This document shows positions 7,767 through 15,579 of a stretch of 15,579 nucleotides of DNA, piece by piece. The notes beneath the pieces were generated by a model. That model worked only from the letters and a program-made list of their open reading frames with translations. It was not told where the DNA came from and made no database searches. Positions within the stretch are counted from its first letter, which is position 1. Every line of letters begins with the position of its first letter. The position numbers and the translations under genes are program-made. The DNA comes from Scenedesmus sp. ARA3. Lineage: Eukaryota; Chlorophyta; Chlorophyceae; Sphaeropleales; Scenedesmaceae. The DNA is taken from positions 9,052 through 24,630 of the forward strand of contig RWJK01000292.1 of assembly GCA_004335835.1 (NCBI GenBank), given 5' to 3'.

Positions 7767-10700
7767 ATGGCTGAGCTAGATGCCGAGAAAGAGCTCAGGG
7801 ACAACAGGTTCTCGTACCTTTTGCAACCCATACGCGACCTGGCAGCCAACTGGGACATCAACATAGCAGGCGAGCTGGAGGAGTACCTGGAGGAGCTGGA
7901 GCACCTGACCTTCACCATCGAGGGCTGTGGGCCTGCACTGAATTTTGCAGAGGCAGCACTGCTGATCCAGGCAAGCTGCTGCTGATTAGCATTTGCACAG
8001 CAGCAAGCTGCTTGCTGCTCAAGTACACCATGCTGAGGGCTTGTTGAGATTGCAGCAGCATGCGGCAGCTGCACTCAATCTGAGCAAACCCACTAGCAAG
8101 TGCAGGCATATGCTGGGTGGTGCTATACCTGTGGTCGAATATGGCATGCTGTGTGGTTTATGTTATTTGCAGCAGGGCTGCGCCAGCACTTGCACTGTTG
8201 ATACCATCTTGCCTTGTGTGTGTTGTCTTGTGTTGTGTGCTTGTCATGCTGCCTTGCTGCCATGTCTGCTAATGCAAGCGCAGGGAACCACATGCGTGTT
8301 CAGCAAGAAGGTGGAGTACCTGCATAGCCTGGTATACCAGGCATTGGAAACCATCTTCAATAAGAAGCAGAAGGAGCGACAGGCAGCTGCCAACAAAAAC
8401 AAGGTGTGAAGCTGGAAACAGGCAGAGGAACAGCAGCAGTGGTGGCATGTGCTGCTGCCTGGCGCCAAGGTAGCTGTACGCACCAGATGCAGCGGCATAC
8501 TTGCAATGTTGGTGGGTTTGCCATCATTGCAAGCACCTGCTCATCTGTGGTGCAGGTTGCATAAGTGCCAACTATTGGAATGCAGCAGTTGATGCCATTC
8601 GACTGTGCTGCTGCGACCTGCACGCTGCTGCTTCAGGCTGCACGCGGTGGTGATGCCAGCCTGGGTGCTGATGGGCTGGACGGCCCTGACGCGTTTCTCA
8701 GCATCGGCTCATCACTGGAGCTCGCACTACGTGCAGACATTGACCTGGCGGACGACGAGGAGACAGGTGCGGCAGCAGCAGGGCCCTGCAGAGCGTGCGT
8801 GCCTGTGCAGACACCACCAGCTTGTCAGCTGCACATGCCAGTATCGCTTCCAACTCAGAATGCTGCCCAACTGGATGCATAGACAGCCACCACGTGTTCA
8901 AGATGGCAATCACTATTTCGAACTGCCTTCACTTGCTGTTGCTGCAGCACCTCCTGAGCTGCTGCGGCCGCCCACGGCGCTGTTGGCGCTAGAGGACGCA
9001 GCCAGCGGCCAAGGTGGGCCGGGCAGTGCACAGGCAGGCGCACGCGGTGAGGTTGGCAGCTACCGCCTTGCGCAGTGCGCGGTGCACGTGAGCGGGGCGC
9101 TGCTGCTGGAGGCGAGGGATGGTCAGCTGTTTGACGCGTGGCTGCGGCCAGTGCGGGGCGGCAGTGGCCGGGGCACAGCAGGCTGCAGCGGCAGCATGTA
9201 TACTTACAGCCAAGCAGGCTATGCGCTGGACGGCGCAAGCATGCTGGCAAGCGGCCTTGGCGGGTTACCAGTTGACAGCCAGTGCACACAGCAGCAGCAG
9301 CTGGAGCCAGCTGTAGCAGCTGGGCCTGATGACGTCGCGCCTGACGCCAACATGCTCGGGGGTGACGAGTACGACGCTGCTGTGGACCATGAGGGGTATG
9401 GCGGCGATGATGATGGCTTTGCTGCATTTGACGGGGATGCACCAGCAACAGCAACAGCCGGTGATGAAGAAATGGCAGATGCACAGCATGAGCAGCAGCA
9501 GCAGGACGAGGGTGCACCTGACTGGCTGCCCCAGCCAGGCGGGCAGGCTGCAGAGGGGCTTGAGGATGGTGCAGCAGCAGACACACAGGCAGCAGCAGAC
9601 GGTGAGGGCGCAGCTGATGATGATGGCGCAGCTGCGCGTGTGCGGCAGCAGCGGGGGCGCCGTGGCCGTGCAGCAGCTGGTGCAGATGGTGGTGCTGCTG
9701 CTGGCGGCTACTACGACCCCTACACGCCGCTGGACCCTGCTGAGCCGGGCAGCCTGCCCATCAAGCCGCTGCAGGTGCGGGCAGCACGGCAGCCATGGGC
9801 ATCATGCATGTGGCTCAGCAAGCCTGCAGATGAAACGTGTGCTGCTTTGCTTGGCATAGCTGTGAGCTGCCACCCGGTGTACTGATGCTTCCTGCGCCGC
9901 ACAAAGCAGTACATGACATGCACTGCCTGGTTCTGTGCTGCTGCTGCAGGTGCGGAAGCCCAAGCGCCGTGCAAACATCGCTGCCATGCAGCAGTCGGAT
10001 GCAGCAGCTGGCGCCAGCGTGGCATGCCTCAACGCCTCACACCACCCGCAGCTGGCGTGGCCAGAGTTTGGCTACATCCTTGACAGGCTGGCAGCAGCAG
10101 CAGCTGCCGCGCGGGTCGGCAGGCGGCGCGGGGAGCAGCAGCAGCTGGCCAGCATGGCTGTTGGCCCGCGGACTGCTGCCGTTATGGACTGGCAGGATGC
10201 TGCTGCTGCCGAGGAGCGCGAGCAGCAAGCACTGCTGCTGGAGGGCGATGACGCTGATGCTGGCGCAGGTGTGTTGCAGTCATCTCTGCAAGCCTCTGGG
10301 TGCTGCTCATCATGCTGCCCAGCGGTATGCACAAGCAGGCATGTTCCAGCACCAGGTTGCAGATCACACGATGACACCACAGCAGCCGGCAGCAAGACCC
10401 TGGCGGCGCCGCCTGTTTTTCCAGCAGCTGCCTTGTGCTGCTGCTTGCATGCTGAGCAGCACCTGTCAGCCGCAGCACCATGGCTGCTGCGGCACTGCGT
10501 ACATGCTTGCTCGCCCGTCACCTGCCTGTGTATGCTTCTGTGCTGCTGCTGCGCCTGCCGCCAGGCGACTACGGCGGTGACGGCTACGAGGATGATGGCG
10601 CTGATGGCTTTGCAGCAGGCGGCGACCTGCTGGGCGGCGCCAGCCTGCTGGAAGCTGCCGCTGAGACCGAGGGCGGTGGCCTGCGGCCCTGGGCGGCGCT

Positions 10701-12664
10701 GGCGGGCGCGAGCAGGGGCGACGGCGCGCCTGACTGGCTGGGCGGCGCTGAAGACAGCAGCGGCGAGCCATCGTATGAGGAGCTGTGCAGGTGCGCCCTG
10801 CAACGGCAGAAGGTCATGCATGCACTATGCGACACGGCGACGGGGTGCAGCCATGATGCAGTGCTGATATGCAAACTGTGGCGACATAGTTATGCGCACG
10901 CAGCAGCCCTTTCTTGCTGTGCGCGTACAGGCAGCAGCCAGCAAGGCCTGCTGCGCACATGCAGACAGCAGCAGCTGCACAACTAACCAAATGCATGCAA
11001 GCAATGTGCGGATGGTGTTGGGTTTGCATGCTGGTAGGTTGTACCCTTGCTCAGTCACACACATGGGCCTACCTGCAGCAGTGCAAGCAGCACAGCCATA
11101 AAGAAGCCACACTGGACTTCAACCCGCCTGCCTGGTGTTGCTGCTGCTGTTCCTGCAGGTCGCACATAGAATCCCTCATAGCCGCTGCCGCAGCGCAGCA
11201 GGTGCAGAGCGAGCTGGCCGTGCGCGTGAGCGGCTGGCGCTCACGCATCGACCCCATCCTGGCAGCTGAGGAGGACCGCAGCGCGTTTGACATCCACACC
11301 TACGGCAGCAAGATCCTGGAGCGGCTGCAGGACACACAGCCAGCAGCTGCAGAAGCTGAAGCAGCAGCAGAGAAGGCTGCGGAGCAGCAGCGGCAGCAGA
11401 ATGACGCTGCTGGGTGTGAGGCTGAGATTGTGGACTTCAAGCAGGTGGCTGGCGCCAGCGACAGCTTTGAGGTGTGCCGCCTGTTCGCGGCCATGCTGCA
11501 GCTGGTCAACAACAGGTGAGATGGGCGCGGTTGGGGCTCACACCAGCCAGGGATGGCAGCCTTGTTGCTGACAGAGAGATTGTTGTAAAACAGCACCAGA
11601 AACAGCAGGATCGTTACTTAGAGCAGCAAAACACCCTCTGTTGCACCTTGACAAGGCTGCTGCTGCTGTGCCAGCTGAGCAATTACCGTCCCTGCAAAGC
11701 CTCTCCTGGGCAGGTCCTGCATAATCTGACTGTTGCACGTGCGCTGCTGCTCTGCAGGAACATCAACCTGATCAAGCAGCCAGAGCCCGACCAGGATGGC
11801 CCCAGCAGCAGCAGTGGTGGTGGCTCCACCGTCAGCAGCCTGCAGCTGCAGCTGCTGACTGTGGCGCGCGTGCATGAGGCCATGGCGGAGGGCCTGGCCG
11901 GCGGCGCAGCGCAGGAGCAAGGTGAGGCCTGGGGCTGCTGCAGCGGCAGTGCATCGCACGTCCCTTGCTTGATAGTCGGGCAGTAATGATGGTTCAGTAC
12001 GCATAAGACAGAGCGCAGCTTGTGTATGCGCTGTGCTTGCTACACTCTGCCTTGAGGGCTGCTGCTAGCTGCAACTTGCCTGCGGCTGGTGTGTGACCGC
12101 TACTGTCTGTGCTTGCCTGTGCCTGCAGACGGCATGCTGCATGATGGCATGCTGCATGAGGCGCCACCCCCCAAGGCCAGGCCTGCTGCCAAGAAGCCCA
12201 AGACCAGCAAGAAGGCGGCAGCAGCAGACGCGGCAGGCGCAGAGGAGCAGTCGCCAACCAAGGGCGGCAAGGCAGGCAAGGGCAAGGCAGCTGCAGGTGG
12301 CAAGGGCCGCAAAGGGGGCAAGAAGGGTGCTGGCAGCAGCAGCGAGGACGAGGGCGCTGACATCAGCGACGTGACTGACAGCGACATTGAGGAGCAGGCT
12401 GGCCAGGTGGCAGCAGCACCTGCTGCGGGCAAGGCCAGCAGGGCGCGTGGCGGCGGCCGGCCTGCAGCTGGCAGGGCTGGCAAGGCCGCTGCAGCTGCTG
12501 CTGATGACAGCGATGGCGGCGCAGCTGCTGGCAGCAGCGACGAGGAGTTTGATGCTGAGGCTGAGAACCACGGCGTGCGCGCTGCTGGCGCCAAGGGTGC
12601 TGGCAAGGGCAGCAAGCCGCCTGCCAAGAAGCCCAAGAGGGCAGCCAGAGGCGTGCTGGCTTGA
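7767..12664 (+). CDS. CAPH2: Condensin II kleisin subunit CAP-H2
   Basis: Exons 7767-7970, 8284-8403, 8637-8766, 8948-9774, 9950-10268, 10565-10790, 11159-11515, 11758-11921 and 12129-12664 join in phase to 960 residues. The start ATG has an A-rich context (gcacaATGg). CAP-H2 is the kleisin that bridges SMC2 and SMC4 and recruits the HEAT-repeat subunits of condensin II in chromosome condensation. The N-terminal family domain (about 1-108) shows RFSYLLQPIRDLAANW from residue 14, the helix NFAEAALLIQ up to 68, and SKKVEYLHSLVYQALE to 90. A middle part has VHVSGALLLE (197-206) and DPYTPLDP (408-415). The C-terminal kleisin domain runs from PSYEELCR (602-609) through W635, FDIHTYG (652-658) and FEVCRLFAAMLQLVNNR (712-728) to about 780. 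Between these lie acidic Ala/Gln-rich linkers. Residues 783-960 form a Lys/Ala-rich tail with KKPK motifs. The join LLIQ|GTTCVF across intron 1 matches family spacing and shows a GC-AG intron. Identification is firm; exact borders of introns 2 and 5 are slightly less so. Confidence 0.93.
7971..8283 (+). other. GC-AG intron (CAP-H2 intron 1)
   Basis: The donor reads ccag|gcaagc, with GC in place of GT, and the acceptor is gcgcag|gg. Both sides are fixed by conserved protein sequence (AALLIQ then GTTCVFSKK), and the join is in phase 0. Apart from the GC, the donor keeps the AG|G.AAG consensus that GC-AG introns generally need. Confidence 0.85.
9775..9949 (+). other. CAP-H2 intron 4, flanked by a 12-base direct repeat
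   Basis: The sequence ctgcaggtgcgg occurs at 9769-9780, spanning the donor, and again at 9944-9955, spanning the acceptor. Splicing anywhere within the repeat gives the same protein (LQVRKPKRR). The repeat contains the proto-splice sequence AGGT, as expected if the intron arose by insertion with a target duplication or by segmental duplication. Confidence 0.75.
12131..12160 (+). repeat. Tandem 15-base coding repeat
   Basis: Two consecutive 15-base units, ggcatgctgcatga followed by t or g, encode GMLHD and GMLHE at the start of the last CAP-H2 exon. Near-identity points to a recent slippage or unequal exchange event. It lies just after the conserved kleisin domain, where length changes are likely tolerated. 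Confidence 0.85.
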
Positions 12665-13194
12665 TGAGGCGGGGGGGCGGGGTGTGTCAGCAGTACGGTG
12701 CCAAGCTAGCTCATGCTGTCACCGTGCTGGAGTACAAGCATGACGCAACAGCAGCGTCCATTGCATCTGCAAAGAAAAGTTGAGTGGGCACACTGTTTGA
12801 TGATGTGGTGTGCATTTGTGACGGGAGCATGTTGACTGGTGTACGTACCTTGCATTGCAGGTGGCCTGCTTTGATTTGACTGTGACAGGGTTCTGGCAAG
12901 GGTGGTGTCTGACCGATGACTGTCACTGGTGTTTGTGTGCAGCAAACACTGCTGTGACCAGCACACCATTGGACCTTCACGGACGCATTTACTGCCGTGA
13001 GGATCAAGGAAGCCGCGTGACGAAAGTCGTGCTGCTGCTGCTGCTGGCTGCTATACCTGCTACCTGCCTGCACACTTGAGCGGGTTGTGGCTTCTGGCCG
13101 TTTCTGCTCGAGTTCGATTTGATTGTGATTCTGTCAAGAGGACCGCTTTTTATCATCGGTTTTCTCGCGTATCTGGCAAGGTCAGGAGCTGAAC
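12665..13194. other. Intergenic region between CAP-H2 and mitochondrial uS12
   Basis: This stretch holds the CAP-H2 3' UTR and the promoter and 5' UTR of the uS12m gene. No coding exon is supported. The part just before the uS12m start (about 13085-13194) has a more even base mix with T-rich runs such as gctttttatc (13145-13154). It shows much less of the CAG repeat texture, as expected of a promoter or leader. Confidence 0.45.
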
Positions 13195-14522
13195 ATGAGC
13201 CAGATCATTCTGGGCCGTCTACGGGGCGGTAAGTGCCTTTGATGGCGATAAAGCAGCACACGTGTAACAAAGTCTGCAAGGTCTGAAGTACTGGTTCCTG
13301 CAGGCCTCTCTTCGGCCCTCGGTCATATGTCGCCCACAGCAGCAGCAGTGCAGCAGGTGCTTGTAGCAATTCAGCAAGCAGCAGGTGGCTTGCAGGCTAG
13401 TAGCCTGCAGCAATGCTTGAGACACAGCGTTCGAAATGCTCATAGCTTACAGGTAGTAGCTGGGTCAAGCCTACAGCAGCAGCAACCACTGCTACGAGCC
13501 CTGCAGCAGCAGGCCGGCTGCAGCAGACTCCCAACAGCTGTGCAGGGGCTGCTGTGGCAGCAACCACGAGCAGCCTGGGCTACTTTCAGCACAATAGTGA
13601 GGCAGCCTGGCTGCCTGCCGAACCATCAACATGCAGCTGCAGCATCTCCTCACCAGCTAGTGCCCCAGCAGTGCCCATCCAGCTGCTGGCTTGGCAGCAG
13701 CAGCAGCAGCATGGCGAGCAGCAGCCGCGGCATGACCACGATGCGGCAGGTCATGCGCGGCGCGCGTGCAGGCAAGCCCGCGCGCAGCAACGCCACCGGC
13801 AAGGCGCTGGGCGGCTCCCCGCTGCGCAAGGGCATCTGCGTGCGCGTGTACACGGCCGCGCCCAAGAAGCCCAACTCCGCCAACCGCGCGGTGGCCAAGG
13901 TGGCGCTGAGCAGCGGCTACAAGGTGCTGGCCTACATCCCCGGGGAGGGCCACAACCTGCAGGTGGGCGGGGCTGAGGGGCGGGGCAGCAGGTGGCGGTG
14001 GGGTTCGGCGCGGCCTGTGAGGATGCTTGTGCTCTTTGTGCTGACAGTGGTGTGTTGGGGCACGGCTGGTAATGAGGAGGCGATTTGATGTAGGGCGGTG
14101 GCTGTTGTGGGCACTAGCAGCCGAGCAGTGGCACGGCTGCGTCTCAGCCGGCTGGCAGGCCGCCTGTTACTGACTTGAAACCTGCAAGTTCTTGTCCAGG
14201 CTTCAGCAGCGGTGGAGGCACACAGTGCAGGTGTCACTTCCCAGTGCATGTTGCGGCACACAGCTGCAACATGTATTGCATCCTGGGAACATTGGTTCCA
14301 GTGGACACAGCAAACTGGCACAGCAGCTGACTTCTCTGCTGCCATCTTGCTGCTGTGCTGCTGCAGGAGCACTCGCTGGTGCTGCTGCGTGGCGGCCGCT
14401 GCAAGGATCTGCCGGGCGTGCGCTACCGCGTGGTGCGCGGTGCGTACGACGCCTCGCCCGTGAAGGACAGGAAGCGCTCCCGCTCCAAATACGGCGTGAA
14501 GCGGCCCAAGCAGCAGAAGTAG
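13195..14522 (+). CDS. MRPS12: Mitochondrial small-subunit ribosomal protein uS12 (nuclear-encoded)
   Basis: Exons 13195-13228, 13304-13962 and 14367-14522 join to 282 residues. uS12 lies near the decoding centre of the small subunit and helps control translational accuracy. The family core begins around residue 155. It includes [30 protein letters not shown] joined across intron 2 to [10 protein letters not shown], then [17 protein letters not shown] and [12 protein letters not shown]. The PKKPNSA loop and the KDLPG loop, where bacterial streptomycin-resistance changes occur, are intact. The sequence is of bacterial/organellar type, not cytosolic. Chlorophyte plastids normally encode their own rps12, so a nuclear copy with a long Arg/Ser/Gln-rich, acid-poor leader ([12 protein letters not shown] onward) is best read as mitochondrial. 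The first exon is short and ends in a strong gtaagt donor; the ATG has A at -3. In-frame ATGs at 13327 and 13711 are possible internal starts. Confidence 0.94.
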
Positions 14523-15035
14523 GCGCGGCCCCATGCGCTGCAGGCTGCAGCCTGCAGCAGCAGCAGCAGTAGCAGCGCACATGCAGTGCCACTGCCGATT
14601 GTGCAGCCGACACAGGGAATGCAGCAGCTTGCGGGGTGGTACTGCACTGCATGTGCGCTGCCGCAAGCTCCACACCAGCACAATGCTTGGCAGCTGCAAG
14701 CTGTGTCAGATGGTGCAGTGGTGGTTCTTTCAAACAGGCCATTGCAACCACATTGGATCAGTGCTGCCTCGTTCTTGCGCTTCAATGGGGTCCATGGCGA
14801 CATTGTACGGCGTCTGGTAATATGATGATGTTGAAGGGTAATTGCTGGCATTTGGCTGTTGGCAACGTTGCTTGTTAACAAGCAGGGTGCACAGGATGTG
14901 GGTGACCTGTCAGGTGCCTGCGAGTGTGTTGCCGCAAATATCACTATCAGAGGTTCAGCCATGGTGCTTCGGGGGCGCCATCTAGCCGTGTGAGTACGCA
15001 TTATGTTGCATTATGCTTCACTGCAATGTCCTTGA
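14523..15035. other. Intergenic region after uS12m
   Basis: It contains a 22-base perfect palindrome just after the uS12m stop and otherwise no supported gene. Around 14961-14989 a short open stretch (MVLRGRHLA) ends in a gtgagt donor. Joining it to the open frame beginning near 15061 does not keep phase, so I do not call it an exon. Confidence 0.4.
14537..14558. repeat. 22-base perfect palindrome 14 bases after the uS12m stop
   Basis: The sequence is gctgcaggctg followed by its exact reverse complement cagcctgcagc. In the mRNA 3' UTR it would form a hairpin with 9 to 10 base pairs allowing for a loop. It could affect 3' end formation or stability, or be a by-product of the CTG/CAG-rich composition. 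Confidence 0.6.
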
Positions 15036-15579
15036 CTGCAATTCATATTAGTGTGTGCAGCAGGGCTGCCGTACGGCTCCAACTTCAGCAATGCAGACAA
15101 CGAATCGGCAGATTTGACAGACTTGGTTAACTTGCTGCCCATGCCGTGGCATCGGGCTGCCTTGGCTGTTGTGCGGCATCCTGCAGCAGACCGGCCCTGG
15201 CCGCCTGCAGCTGTGCCAGACCCGCCATGTATGCCTTCTGCAGCAGAGCAGCATGTTGAGGCCATGTTGGTGGCGAGGCTAGGCTGGCGGAATCATCGTG
15301 GCAAGACGGTGTCTGTTGCACAATTGTCTGTTCGTGAAGCTACCTCACTGCAGCTTGGTCCCCTGCGTGCTGAGCGCCAGGAGCGGCGCACTAGGTTTGT
15401 CAGTGTTGCGCTCGGTGCGGGTGCCCCGCCCGAGGCGTTGACTCGTGGTTTGCAATGTGTGGCAGCCGTCCAGGGCGCACTATGGAAGATGCGCTGGGAT
15501 AATGCGTACAAGGAGGCGTATTGGCGGCTGGTCATGGATGGCTTGCCTACGTCGCAGCGCATGCACCAGCAGCATGATA
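15036..15579 (+). CDS. Partial ORF resembling the region downstream of reverse transcriptase in a LINE-type retrotransposon
   Basis: The frame is open from after the stop at 15033-15035 to the window edge (181 codons) and continues beyond it. The right end reads WKMRWDNAYKEAYWRLVMDG followed by LPTSQRMH. This fits the pattern of the RT-associated zinc-binding domain of LINE ORF2 proteins, where a W-x-x-KE-x-x-WRL helix and an LPT motif precede a Cys/His cluster. The Cys/His cluster would lie past the edge. Upstream, SVAQLSVREATSLQLGPL and FVSVALGAG recall the spacer between RT and that domain in algal elements. No start codon is chosen; the first in-frame ATG is at 15141. A 3' splice site at about 15060 (gtgtgcag) is possible. 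The family call comes from pattern memory, not from a search; a host gene is the alternative. Confidence 0.5.
   Translation, partial: MQFILVCAAGLPYGSNFSNADNESADLTDLVNLLPMPWHRAALAVVRHPAADRPWPPAAVPDPPCMPSAAEQHVEAMLVARLGWRNHRGKTVSVAQLSVREATSLQLGPLRAERQERRTRFVSVALGAGAPPEALTRGLQCVAAVQGALWKMRWDNAYKEAYWRLVMDGLPTSQRMHQQHD

Noticed and set aside
738..12977. Shared 14-mer ccattggaccttca near 739 and 12965
   Set aside because: For a window of this size a 14-base match between two unrelated places is expected at about chance level; flanks do not match.
13100..13125. gagttcgattt resembling a tRNA T-arm
   Set aside because: No matching acceptor stem, D-arm or anticodon arm around it.
14961..14989. Short ATG-started stretch with a gtgagt donor, possible first exon of the right-edge frame
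   Set aside because: Joining it to acceptors at 15060 or 15063 does not enter the frame that stays open to the window end.

Overview
The window looks like nuclear DNA of a green alga (Chlorophyta). Genes are split by short introns of about 75 to 450 bases with GT-AG borders. Coding regions are saturated with CAG/GCA codons giving Ala and Gln runs. The two clearly identifiable genes are eukaryotic, and one is a mitochondrial ribosomal protein with a long presequence. The CAG/CTG-rich texture would fit Sphaeropleales-type algae, but I cannot fix the genus from sequence alone. All supported genes lie on the + strand. I see no tRNA, rRNA or CRISPR structures.

Layout. 1-1306 is gene-poor upstream DNA with short inverted repeats and a possible promoter near 970-990. 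1307-5556 is a six-exon gene for a 956-residue SAP-domain protein. It has a transit-peptide-like start, a series of basic RRxSR-type motifs, and an array of six and a half acidic repeats of about 50 residues. 5557-7766 is 2.2 kb without a gene I can support; it carries a 38-base copy of a piece of the SAP gene. 7767-12664 is a nine-exon gene for CAP-H2, the kleisin subunit of condensin II (960 residues), including one GC-AG intron. 13195-14522 is a three-exon gene for mitochondrial ribosomal protein uS12 (282 residues). From about 15036 to the right edge an open frame resembles the region downstream of reverse transcriptase in algal LINE-type retrotransposons.

For the three complete genes the exon joins were checked by hand. 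Phases agree at every junction, and total coding lengths are exact multiples of three (2871, 2883 and 849 bases including stops). For CAP-H2 and uS12m, family conservation confirms several joins, because conserved motifs read straight across the splice.

The genes are not an operon and need not work together: one acts on chromosomes in the nucleus and one in the mitochondrial ribosome. The SAP protein is the least familiar. Its N-terminus suggests the plastid and its motifs suggest DNA binding, so it is a candidate organelle nucleoid protein; this is inference. It is my best candidate for something undescribed in this window.
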